Origin: a virus
Strand: one strand, 5' to 3'
Virus record (IMG/VR): IMGVR_UViG_3300030339_000175
Coordinates: 1-31,019 of that record
Length of the DNA: 31,019 bases
Part shown: in pieces, positions 23,483 through 30,819 of the stretch
Layout: each line of letters opens with the position of its first letter
How positions within the stretch are numbered: position 1 is the first letter of the stretch
Translations under genes and position numbers: made by a program
The notes under the pieces: model-generated
Databases searched by the model: none
What the model saw: the letters and a program-made list of their open reading frames with translations, nothing else
Told to the model about the DNA's origin: nothing

Positions 23483-24577
23483 CTATAGTATAATTCTATT
23501 GTAATATAGTTGTTCGAATATTTCTCTTCCTTTATCAAGAGGACTGTCTTTATAATCAAGTAGTCCGAGATTATCAAAAAGAAAACTAATTTGGACACAA
23601 GAACCATATTTCTTTTCTATATTGATAAGTCTTTTAATGACTTTTTTATAATCTTCATCTCCATCGACTTTCCAATCCTTATCAAATCCAATGATGATTT
23701 CTTTCACTCCTAAATCTACAAGAAGTTGATATTGGAAATTGATAAGGTTGCTGCCGCAAGTAGCGCAGGCAATTGAGTTCTCAATACCAAAGTAAGTATT
23801 GTATAGTAAAACACTTTTTTCTGCTTCAACCACCAATGCAGTTCCCATTGCTTTAATATTATCTTTTGAGTTATTCAATCCATATAAATTAAATCCTAAG
23901 GGGTGAGAATATTGGATTTTATTAATGATAGAAGGAAGGTACTTACCTCTTGCCTCATTATCTTTAATTAAAGTTCTTTCTCGGATTCCTACTAAATCCC
24001 CATCTATATTAAAATGAGGGATAAGAATACCACCTGTTAATGGATTATAAGCGATCCCGGCTTCTTTCATTGTTTGCTCACTTATCCCATCCTGGAGCCA
24101 AGGAAGAATTCTAGGTTGAGGATAATATTTAAGCAAATCTTTATTATAGGTTTTTAGTTCTACTACTTTATTTTCTAAATTAAGATTAGCAATTCTATCA
24201 TAGTTATGAATAACTCGCCAGTCCTCGGTTAAATCTTCATCATGTGCGAACTCTTCTGAAATTCCAAAGAAAGAGGCTACAAATTCCATGGCTTGCGGTA
24301 ATTGCATATCTATTTCCTCTTGGAGTTTTTTTACTTTAATAACTAATTCAAAAACATCTAAAATATCACAATTACTATAGCATTTGAATAACTTCGTATT
24401 TTCATAGTAATATAGTTTATGGGAACCTTCTCCAAAGTCGTTATGACAAATTGTTTTAGCTACAAAATGCCCATTTTTCATAATAGGTTCTCCGCCAAAA
24501 TGGGAAACTAATGATGCAACACTTTCCATATCTAAACTTTCTTTAAGTTTGTCTTTGTCATATTTAAAGTATTGCAT
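23483..24577 (-). CDS. dnaG: DnaG-type primase with TOPRIM domain
   Basis: Would synthesise RNA primers for lagging-strand DNA. The protein has 364 residues. An N-terminal zinc-binding domain of CHC2 type has C44 and H45 (TICHNDFGEGSHKLYYY), then C66 and C70 (LFKCYSNCDILDVFELV). A catalytic core follows with GILIPHFNIDGDLVGIRERT (183-202). The TOPRIM site is ALVVEAEKSVLL (Glu251) and IIIGFDKDW (Asp299, Asp301). It lacks the long C-terminal helicase-binding domain of cellular DnaG, which is common in phages. It ends a few bases before recJ and follows the replicative helicase by seven bases, the usual helicase-primase pairing. Confidence 0.9.
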   Translation of the reverse strand: MQYFKYDKDKLKESLDMESVASLVSHFGGEPIMKNGHFVAKTICHNDFGEGSHKLYYYENTKLFKCYSNCDILDVFELVIKVKKLQEEIDMQLPQAMEFVASFFGISEEFAHDEDLTEDWRVIHNYDRIANLNLENKVVELKTYNKDLLKYYPQPRILPWLQDGISEQTMKEAGIAYNPLTGGILIPHFNIDGDLVGIRERTLIKDNEARGKYLPSIINKIQYSHPLGFNLYGLNNSKDNIKAMGTALVVEAEKSVLLYNTYFGIENSIACATCGSNLINFQYQLLVDLGVKEIIIGFDKDWKVDGDEDYKKVIKRLINIEKKYGSCVQISFLFDNLGLLDYKDSPLDKGREIFEQLYYNRIIL

Positions 24578-24584
24578 TATTTAC

Positions 24585-26105
24585 CTACCCTTCTACAATG
24601 ATTCTAGTTTCAGTGATTGGAAGTAATTCAAAGTTCCATTTTGTGGCAAATATAGTTTCAAATCGACTAGTTCCTTTATCTGCTCGCATCCATAAATAAA
24701 TGCCTTTATAAGGTCCGCCACGATTTTTATAGATACTCATTTTCACTGTCGGAGCCTCAAACCCATTATCTCCAAGAACAGTCTGCAATGAATCTAAATC
24801 TGCTTGTGTAACATCAAGCATAATACAGCCAAAGTCTGCTTTATCCGCAATAGCTTTAGCTCCTCGCAGAAGGTTTTGGTCCGGAGTTTTAGAAGTAACA
24901 TAATCTCCATTTAGCTGAGTCGCACTCATAATAAAGACTTTGTACTTATTTGCGATATCTTTTAACTTAACAGAAATCATAAACAAGATATTATCTTCTC
25001 GAAGTTTAACTCCTCCGCTTCGACGAGTAACTTCTTCTAAAATCTTCATAGAAGTGTGAATATAGTCAAGGAAAATATATCGAACATCTCGCTCTCTAAT
25101 ATTTTTCTTAATAGTAGTTTCAATATCTTTTAAAGAAAAATCTGGCAATTGCTCCACATAGATTGGAGATTCTGAAATAATTTGAGCCGCTTTGTGGACT
25201 TTTTCTGTTTGTTCAAAACTGAGGGTGCTTTCAACAATGTGAGTTTCATTTACACCAGAAACAAAAGCTAAAGAAATAGTCTGAAGCTCTTCAGATTCAA
25301 GTTCAGTAGAAATAAGTAGGGTTGGCTGTTTGGTTGTAAGAGGAATCCATTCTTGTGCTTTTTCATTCCACAACTCATTACAAGAACAAAAGAGAGAGTC
25401 CGCAATCATAGAACGACTCTTTCCCACTCCAGTAGGCGCAGACCGCAAATAAAACTTACCTAATCTAGCGCCTCTTGTGACTGTATTAACAATAGGTCCA
25501 TAGAGAGGAATTCCCACATCTGGAGTTTCTTTCAATCTTTCCAACAAATCAAAGATTCCATCGCCAAGATGCGAAGATGAATCTTCAATATCATTAACGT
25601 ATGCATCTCTAACTTCTTGAATTTTCCCATCTATGATATCGGCAATTTCTTCAAGGGCAGTTCTATCTAGCCAATCCTCTTGCGCCTGTTTCTTTTTTAC
25701 ATCTATAATATTGTTTACATCATATAGCCAAGATAAATCCATTCCGATGTTACTATATTCCCGCATTAAAGTCATTTTCTTTAGTTTGTTGTAATAGTAA
25801 TCAAAAGAGGCAAATGATGACTGTTCTCGAATTTTAGTTAAATACTCTGCGCCATGATTAGCTTTGTAAATGGCTAATTTTGTAGGTCTTTCAGCTAAGT
25901 AATCTTCAATAGTATTTATATTGATCTTACTGACTCCTAGGGCATGAAGATTATAAATAGACCCGAAAATAATTTTATGGAAATCTGTAGTAAAATCACT
26001 TTCGTGGAAAAAGTACTTATCTTCTGAGTCTAAAAGATTTGGATCATTATAGATACTTCCCATAACTTGCATTGTAGCAGGAATATCTACATATTTTTTA
26101 CTCAT
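24585..26105 (-). CDS. dnaB: DnaB-type replicative helicase
   Basis: A ring helicase expected to unwind DNA at the fork. The protein has 506 residues. A helical N-terminal domain (about 1-175) is followed by a RecA-like core. The core has SAPTGVGKS (222-230, Walker A), ISTELESEEL (265-274), YIFLDYIHTS (343-352, Walker B), FIMSATQLNG (391-400) and LRGAKAIADKAD (413-424, the arginine-finger region). All the usual hallmarks are present. GGAGGGG precedes the ATG at short spacing. It is flanked by a zinc-ribbon gene upstream (a possible loader) and the primase gene downstream. Confidence 0.93.
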   Translation of the reverse strand: MSKKYVDIPATMQVMGSIYNDPNLLDSEDKYFFHESDFTTDFHKIIFGSIYNLHALGVSKININTIEDYLAERPTKLAIYKANHGAEYLTKIREQSSFASFDYYYNKLKKMTLMREYSNIGMDLSWLYDVNNIIDVKKKQAQEDWLDRTALEEIADIIDGKIQEVRDAYVNDIEDSSSHLGDGIFDLLERLKETPDVGIPLYGPIVNTVTRGARLGKFYLRSAPTGVGKSRSMIADSLFCSCNELWNEKAQEWIPLTTKQPTLLISTELESEELQTISLAFVSGVNETHIVESTLSFEQTEKVHKAAQIISESPIYVEQLPDFSLKDIETTIKKNIRERDVRYIFLDYIHTSMKILEEVTRRSGGVKLREDNILFMISVKLKDIANKYKVFIMSATQLNGDYVTSKTPDQNLLRGAKAIADKADFGCIMLDVTQADLDSLQTVLGDNGFEAPTVKMSIYKNRGGPYKGIYLWMRADKGTSRFETIFATKWNFELLPITETRIIVEG

Positions 26106-26116
26106 GCCCCTCCTTT

Positions 26117-26617
26117 CTAATCATCAAGGTTAAATAATTTGAATCTAGATATATCTTTCTCAGGAGGCTTAATGCGGACTTCTCTAATTTTGAGATTTTT
26201 ATACTCTTGCAAGTCTTTTCCTATATTAATTTGATTTGCATTAAATTGTGCTAAATAATAATTATAAGCCTGTTTATAACAAAAAGGAACAATTCCTATG
26301 CGGCCTTCCGCCTTTTCTAAAGAACCATCTTTAATCTCATACCAATAGATAAGAGTTTTTAAGATTCCAGAATAGGTGAATCCGTTATTAGCAACAAATC
26401 CTTTTATCTGTCTATCTAAAGTTAAATAATCATAGTTTTCTTTAAACAAGTCTTTCAAATAATGATGTAACGCAGCTAAGTCTTTAGACTCTTGGGTTTC
26501 TTCGTACCCGTCTGCGCAAGTTGCATGAGCATACCTCCGAGAGCCAACAGAAACTGCTTCAATTTTATCTCGATCAAATTTTACGCCGCAAACCTTACAG
26601 ATAACAAAATGCGCCAC
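26117..26617 (-). CDS. Zinc-ribbon protein, candidate helicase loader
   Basis: It starts at a GTG at 26617 with AGAGGTGG upstream. The protein has 166 residues. The first 35 residues form a zinc-binding ribbon: FVICKVCGVKFDRDKIE with CxxC, then RRYAHATC with His and Cys. The rest is helical (about 40-130), with a basic C-terminal stretch (IREVRIKPPEKDISRFKLF). It has no ATPase motif. It is first in the P5 operon, before the replicative helicase, the spot where phages often put helicase loaders or primosome factors. The loader role is inferred from location. I have seen similar unnamed proteins in gut phages. Confidence 0.75.
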   Translation of the reverse strand: MAHFVICKVCGVKFDRDKIEAVSVGSRRYAHATCADGYEETQESKDLAALHHYLKDLFKENYDYLTLDRQIKGFVANNGFTYSGILKTLIYWYEIKDGSLEKAEGRIGIVPFCYKQAYNYYLAQFNANQINIGKDLQEYKNLKIREVRIKPPEKDISRFKLFNLDD

Positions 26618-26647
26618 CTATTCCACCTCTTTTCTTTGCATAGTTAT

Positions 26648-26676
26648 ATTATACCATAATTTAAGTGAAATGTCAA
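26648..26676 (-). promoter_or_regulatory. Promoter P5 for the replication operon
   Basis: On the minus strand, TTGACA (26671-26676), 17 bases, then TATAAT (26648-26653), with TGG before the -10. Both hexamers are perfect. The -35 starts one base after the stem of the terminator at 26678-26711, so stop and restart signals are packed together. Confidence 0.95.
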
Positions 26677-26677
26677 G

Positions 26678-26711
26678 AAAGGGAGGCACAATTATTAATG
26701 TGCCTCCCTTT
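26678..26711 (-). terminator. Terminator after the Sak4-type gene
   Basis: A perfect 13-bp stem AAAGGGAGGCACA / TGTGCCTCCCTTT with an 8-base loop (26691-26698). On the leftward strand only three T follow before the -35 of P5, so termination may be partial. On the plus strand TTTCC then TTTT follows. It ends the SSB-Sak4 operon. Confidence 0.82.
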
Positions 26712-26725
26712 CCTTTTAAGCTAGT

Positions 26726-27763
26726 TTATGAACTTGGTGGTGTCACTGCTGTCATACCATTAGCAATAAGATCTTTAAGAGAGGAAACAACCAAATCAAG
26801 TACCTCTACTTGGTCTCTCGTGCAATCTCCTACTTTTCGTCCTTTTCCGAGATGCTTCTCAGTCAATTGAACAATTCTTGGAGCCCAATAAGAAGCGAAC
26901 TCTTCAGGAGAATAAGTCTCTTGGAGTTTTTCAATTTCATTTTGGAACTCAGACATTAGAGTATCATAATCAAGTTCTAATGCGGTTGCCGCATAAACAT
27001 TCTCTTTTCTTTCTGTGAAGAAACTTGAATCTACATCTTCCATTTGGCGGTCGATCGCTTCAACGATGGACTGGACCAAATTCTCATAAGTAAAATCAAT
27101 GAAGTCAGGAGAGTATTTAAAGCGGGACCCTGCCATAAAACGAGTGGATCCTCTAAGGAACAGTTTAGTCCCAAGACTTCCATCTTCTTCTTGCACTGGT
27201 CTGGCATACCCGATAATATCGCAAAGTCGTGAAACAATATTTAAAGGGCGTTTTGTGAGAGTAGGAACAATCATTTGATATTCTTTACCCTCTTGGTCTG
27301 TAAATGTCTTGTCTTGTGAGTGACTAATTAGAACCAGGCCATATCCTAATTGAACAATACGACGAAGTGATTCATCATATTCTTTTGCTAAGGCCGCATA
27401 TCCTTGCCCATAAGGCATATCACCAATAGAGTCTACACTATTATTCGCGCAAATAAACTTTTCTGCATAGTCCCAAGCGATATCTGCGGTATCAATAATA
27501 ATAGTCTCATAAGTTTTCATAACATCTGGATTTTTTAATTGGGTGAGAACTTTCTTAAACTCTCCCCAAGTATTCATAGGTTGGGCCATAGCGCCAGGAA
27601 TAGCGCTATAGCCCTTTTCAAATGCTAGAATCAAGTGATGAGGGAAACGGCTCGCGATAGTAGTTTTACCACTTTTAGGTTCGCCATAGAAGAATACAGA
27701 ATATCCTTGCATATTTCGGCTTACTTGATGAGGTTCAACTGCTAGTAGATTAATTTCTGCCAT
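26726..27763 (-). CDS. Sak4-type RecA-like ATPase (AAA_24)
   Basis: A 345-residue single-strand annealing or strand-exchange ATPase of the phage Sak4 group. It has GEPKSGKTT (27-35, Walker A), ILAFEKGYSAIPG (45-57), TIIIDTADIAWDY (87-99, Walker B) and VLISHSQDKT (about 143-152, sensor-like). A central RecA core is followed by a helical C-terminal tail (about 250-340) that may bind DNA or partners. It sits directly after the SSB-like gene, and Sak4 proteins are known to act with a phage SSB. GAGGGG precedes the ATG. Confidence 0.88.
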   Translation of the reverse strand: MAEINLLAVEPHQVSRNMQGYSVFFYGEPKSGKTTIASRFPHHLILAFEKGYSAIPGAMAQPMNTWGEFKKVLTQLKNPDVMKTYETIIIDTADIAWDYAEKFICANNSVDSIGDMPYGQGYAALAKEYDESLRRIVQLGYGLVLISHSQDKTFTDQEGKEYQMIVPTLTKRPLNIVSRLCDIIGYARPVQEEDGSLGTKLFLRGSTRFMAGSRFKYSPDFIDFTYENLVQSIVEAIDRQMEDVDSSFFTERKENVYAATALELDYDTLMSEFQNEIEKLQETYSPEEFASYWAPRIVQLTEKHLGKGRKVGDCTRDQVEVLDLVVSSLKDLIANGMTAVTPPSS

Positions 27764-27779
27764 TTATTTCCCCTCTTCT

Positions 27780-28739
27780 TTAGAATACGTATGGTTTACC
27801 TGTTGCAGAAGTCTGCGGGGTTCCTGCAGGAACTCCAGTAGGAGTAGCATTTGCCGCAGTAGCATTTTTATTCTTCATCCAAGTATCATGACTAGTCTTA
27901 GTATCAGCTAAGAAAGTCTCTCTTTTGCCCATTGCTTCTTTAACCTCAGCATCGGTAAGAACTCCATCTACACCAAAGTCATAAGGAGTGGCTGCCGCGC
28001 CAGTGATTTCCCACTCACGGATATTTCTAGTAGTAATCTTAACAGATGGGCCTCCGAAAGCCGACTCTTCTGAAGTCTCAGTCTCTACGGTAGTAGAAAC
28101 AACCTTACCCCAAACCTTCATAAAGACTGGTTCAGAAGTTGTAGCTCCAAGATCTTCAAAGTACTGACGTCCGCCGTCATTCTTTACAACAAGCTCAATA
28201 GGAAGTAGGCTTCCCATAAAGTTGAAGGTCGCTCCCTTAACTACTACCATCGCTGGCTTATCATGCTCTTCATCAGCTTCTTTCAACTGAGTGCCTGTGA
28301 TAAGCATGTCCACTTCGAAACGATTGCGCTCAGACCCGAATGTCTGGCCAGAAGTTAGAATATGAATAAAACCGCCATCATTAATCTTATAAGAGATAAG
28401 CTCATTCTCTTGATTGTAGAAATCATTAAGGCCAATAGTAGTGTCTGCTCGCAACTTCATCGCTGCAACGCCAACATCTTGATAGGTTGCATTTGTACTA
28501 TTCATAATATTGAACAAACTCTTATAAGTAAGATTATCCTTACCGGCCTTTGTCTTTTCCACTACATAACGATAATTAATGGGAACAATATTAAGACCAT
28601 CTTCATCTGTCAAAATTTGAACTGTTCCAGAAATGAACTCTACTCCTGGATTCTTAGCTGCAGCCTTTGTAACCTTGATCTGAAGATCATGGCCCCAAAG
28701 ATAACCTTCAAAATGAGTAGTATTAAGAATCTTTTTCAT
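27780..28739 (-). CDS. SSB-like single-stranded DNA-binding protein
   Basis: A 319-residue protein with an apparent OB-fold at its N-terminus: FEGYLWGHDLQIKVTK (about 10-25), VEFISGTVQILTDEDGLNIV (33-52) and YRYVVEKTKAGKDNLTY. It resembles the phage SSB-like proteins usually placed before Sak4-type ATPases. A C-terminal low-complexity region (about 290-319) rich in Ala/Thr/Gly/Pro ends in GKPYVF, not in an acidic tip as in bacterial SSB. The long size suggests extra domains at 150-270. P6 and a strong AAAGGAG site imply high expression. Function is inferred from fold pattern and neighbours. Confidence 0.72.
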   Translation of the reverse strand: MKKILNTTHFEGYLWGHDLQIKVTKAAAKNPGVEFISGTVQILTDEDGLNIVPINYRYVVEKTKAGKDNLTYKSLFNIMNSTNATYQDVGVAAMKLRADTTIGLNDFYNQENELISYKINDGGFIHILTSGQTFGSERNRFEVDMLITGTQLKEADEEHDKPAMVVVKGATFNFMGSLLPIELVVKNDGGRQYFEDLGATTSEPVFMKVWGKVVSTTVETETSEESAFGGPSVKITTRNIREWEITGAAATPYDFGVDGVLTDAEVKEAMGKRETFLADTKTSHDTWMKNKNATAANATPTGVPAGTPQTSATGKPYVF

Positions 28740-28754
28740 TTTTTCTCCTTTGTT

Positions 28755-28788
28755 TTATATCTATTATTTTCTATCTTATATCTATTAT
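28755..28788. repeat. Two 13-bp direct repeats, possible operator over P6
   Basis: TTATATCTATTAT occurs at 28755-28767 and again at 28776-28788, a start-to-start distance of 21 bases, two turns of the helix. The right copy covers most of the P6 -10 element. The left copy lies in the untranslated leader. The gene just upstream encodes a winged-helix protein, a natural candidate to bind here. Confidence 0.7.
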
Positions 28789-28812
28789 ATCACAATTTTT
28801 TAGTCTTGTCAA
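28784..28812 (-). promoter_or_regulatory. Promoter P6 for the SSB-Sak4 operon
   Basis: On the minus strand, TTGACA (28807-28812), 17 bases, then TATAAT (28784-28789), with TGA before the -10. Both hexamers are perfect. It lies in the 79-base gap between the winged-helix gene and the SSB-like gene. Confidence 0.95.
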
Positions 28813-28818
28813 ATCTAA

Positions 28819-29193
28819 TTACAGGACAGCAGAAGGATCACAATCTAGAGCATAAAAAGTTGTAGCCCCTCCTGGATTTCCTTTTTTAGCAAAACCATCT
28901 TTAATAAGTTTCCGCATGCCACCCGCAACACTCGCAGAGGTAAGACCGATGCTTTCTCCAATTTCTTTAGCAGTCCACATATCTGCTTTTGTGCCTTGCA
29001 ATTGTTGCATCGCTTGGAGAATTTTTTTCCCATTAGCCGTAAGAGATATTGTCGGAGTTGCAGCGCCTCCTTTTTCTATTTCTTCAAAATATGACCAGGC
29101 ATCTGTTAGATTATACTTTCCAAGATCTCTGTCTCGATAGGCATCTCTCCATAGATGATGCATCATAATTATGAATTCTTCTCTTGCTGCCAT
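28819..29193 (-). CDS. Winged-helix DNA-binding protein (MarR-like fold)
   Basis: A 124-residue protein with a C-terminal winged helix-turn-helix. Helices WTAKEIGESIGLTSASVAGG (about 73-92) and MRKLIKDGFAKKGN, then a wing GGATTFYALD, form the pattern. An N-terminal helix (EFIIMMHHLWRDAYRD) could serve dimerisation. It starts by TAATG overlap with the preceding gene. It ends six bases before the -35 of P6, so autoregulation or control of the SSB operon is plausible. It does not look like a Cro/CI repressor. Confidence 0.82.
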   Translation of the reverse strand: MAAREEFIIMMHHLWRDAYRDRDLGKYNLTDAWSYFEEIEKGGAATPTISLTANGKKILQAMQQLQGTKADMWTAKEIGESIGLTSASVAGGMRKLIKDGFAKKGNPGGATTFYALDCDPSAVL

Positions 29194-29468
29194 TAAAGTC
29201 TCTCAATTGTTTTACCATCATCATTCATAACATAGGCATATCCAAACTCAACACACACCCATTTCCAATTATCATCTTCCATATGAATAGACAATGATTT
29301 TACTTTAAGAGGCTCCTTATCAGCTCCTAGAAAATAAGAATCGAAATTTTGCTCATAGGCATAATCTCGGGTCATTTCTTCTGTGGTTAAAGACTTTATA
29401 TGGTCAATAAATACCCACACAGGCTCTCCGTTATTAGCTGATTCTGGTTGTTTAATTTTCAATATCAT
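29193..29468 (-). CDS. Unknown small protein (91 aa)
   Basis: A 91-residue acidic protein with AAAGGAAG before its ATG. No metal or catalytic motif is seen. Beta-rich parts (MILKIKQ, EPVWVFIDHIKSL, NWKWVCVEFGYAYVMND) suggest a small beta-barrel or PH-like fold. It is followed by the winged-helix gene with a TAATG overlap, so the two are probably co-translated. Upstream lies the pyrimidine-rich tetranucleotide tract of 29485-29521. Function unknown. Confidence 0.78.
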   Translation of the reverse strand: MILKIKQPESANNGEPVWVFIDHIKSLTTEEMTRDYAYEQNFDSYFLGADKEPLKVKSLSIHMEDDNWKWVCVEFGYAYVMNDDGKTIERL

Positions 29469-29484
29469 TTTACTTACTTCCTTT

Positions 29485-29521
29485 CTGTCGTTCTCTCTGT
29501 CTATCTGTCTGTTTGTTTCTT
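29485..29521. repeat. Imperfect CTGT tetranucleotide tract
   Basis: On the plus strand the bases run as imperfect CTGT/CTAT/TTGT units (for example CTGTCTATCTGTCTGTTTGT). On the leftward transcript this is a purine-rich ACAG/ATAG leader just upstream of the 91-residue gene. No promoter is seen in this 57-base gap. Such tracts are prone to slippage but are too short here to claim phase variation. Confidence 0.6.
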
Positions 29522-29525
29522 AATA

Positions 29526-29993
29526 CTAAATAGTCTTAGTAATTGCTGTATTGATAACTCCTTGAATCAATTCTTCTAAAGAATTTACCAAAGGTATCCC
29601 ATATCTTTCACAAACAATTTCTACATTGCCTTTTCTCCAGAATCCATCTGGGCAACAGACAATCATTTTTCCAGAACTTGCATATAGCCCCAGCTCTAGG
29701 AGAGAAATAGGAGATTGCGTATTTGGATCAAAATACATAGCAATGATATCCGCATAGTCTTGACTGTTTAGTTCCCTACTAACTTGCTCATAGAATTGAG
29801 CGTTATCTATTGACTGAATCCAAGAAGAATCCCAATCATCTCTTCGAGGATTTAAGACAGTAACACTATCTGGAAGTCCTTTCTCAACTTTTACTTGCCA
29901 ATTTTCAGCAACTCCCATTTCAATACTGCCCGCAGTAAATACTAGGAAACTATCTAAAGAATATGGATTAGGTGCTTTAATTACTTTTGCCAT
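29526..29993 (-). CDS. Nucleoside 2-deoxyribosyltransferase-like protein
   Basis: The start is the ATG at 29993 with GGAGG upstream. A longer frame to 30041 begins inside the previous gene without a site. The product has 155 residues. Family pattern of the Nuc_deoxyri_tr2 group: FTAGSIEMG (19-27), LNPRRDDWDSSW (47-58), YADIIAMYF (80-88), SPISLLELGLYA (94-105, with the likely catalytic Glu100) and CPDGFWRKGNV (114-124). The fold moves deoxyribose between bases or hydrolyses nucleosides, so a salvage or altered-nucleotide role is possible. It overlaps the ThyX-like gene by 17 bases, which suggests joint use. Confidence 0.85.
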   Translation of the reverse strand: MAKVIKAPNPYSLDSFLVFTAGSIEMGVAENWQVKVEKGLPDSVTVLNPRRDDWDSSWIQSIDNAQFYEQVSRELNSQDYADIIAMYFDPNTQSPISLLELGLYASSGKMIVCCPDGFWRKGNVEIVCERYGIPLVNSLEELIQGVINTAITKTI

Positions 29994-30819
29994 TAGCCAC
30001 CTCCAAAATAGCCTGTGCATTCGCGGAGACATTCGATCCATGCATAAAAATCTCTACATGGTTCATACCAGATCCGCCTTCTAAGCTTATAGATCTATCA
30101 TCTGTAAGTCCGGTGTCCGTATCTGATTTAGTAATATGTAAATCTTTTGGCAAACTTCCCTTTTTCTTTTCTTTATTTGGCTTTGCGGCCTCAATAAAGA
30201 ATTGCATATAAGGTAAAGTGTTAATCCAATCACAGTATGAATGCCATTCGGTTAACTTATGATTATGACGATGATCATATTGAGACAAAAGCACTTCATA
30301 ATCAAAAGTAATCGTTCGCGTTTGTAACCATGCTTCTGGAAGAATTCTAATTAATTCTTTCCACACCATTTTAGCATTGTAAGAATCTTGTCTGCTTATA
30401 TAAAGAAGATATTTATCTCTTAAAAGATTTAGTATCTTAATAGTTGCACTCCAAGTATCTAAAATTCCACTAAAAGGCATAAAATCATCTATTTCAAACA
30501 TGTCTATAGAAATTGGATTCGCCATTACTTTGTGCATCGTACTAGTTGAATTTGCAGTTGTTCCTACTTTATAAGTATCAAATTCCTTCCAAAAATATAA
30601 AGGAGCAGTAATATCAACACATACTAAAATTTGTCTCATAAATTTACGATGTGTTGTTCCAGCATGGATTAATTTACAAGCTAATGCCATATCATTTTCG
30701 CCTATGATAAATCCTTCTGGCTCTTGTATACTATCACTCTTTGCCCAGCTTTCCAGGGGATTTCTTAGCCCCCGGAAAGCGCCGGCCATGTTCATTACTT
30801 CTGTATTACTGAATTTCAA
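29977..30819 (-). CDS. Divergent ThyX-like (FAD thymidylate synthase) protein
   Basis: A 280-residue protein beginning at a TTG with AAGG seven bases upstream, directly after the previous stop. Residues 57-84 (HRKFMRQILVCVDITAP, then FWKEFDTYK) and 84-97 (KVGTTANSTSTMHK) line up with the ThyX region that normally reads RHR..S.NE.S.R. Here the arginines and the glutamate are replaced. Further on, LPEAWLQTRTITFDY (160-174) and HNHKLTEWHSYCDWIN (185-200) fit the rest of the fold. A low-complexity Lys/Asp/Ser tail covers about 212-280. Many phages have this altered form, often listed as thymidylate synthase. Whether it makes dTMP or a modified base is open. Fold call moderate, function uncertain. 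Confidence 0.62.
   Translation of the reverse strand: MKFSNTEVMNMAGAFRGLRNPLESWAKSDSIQEPEGFIIGENDMALACKLIHAGTTHRKFMRQILVCVDITAPLYFWKEFDTYKVGTTANSTSTMHKVMANPISIDMFEIDDFMPFSGILDTWSATIKILNLLRDKYLLYISRQDSYNAKMVWKELIRILPEAWLQTRTITFDYEVLLSQYDHRHNHKLTEWHSYCDWINTLPYMQFFIEAAKPNKEKKKGSLPKDLHITKSDTDTGLTDDRSISLEGGSGMNHVEIFMHGSNVSANAQAILEVANGKSN

Noticed and set aside
28362-28865. Rightward frame opposite the SSB-like gene (about 167 codons)
   Set aside because: It runs antisense through the SSB-like gene and P6, with no ribosome site and unnatural composition.
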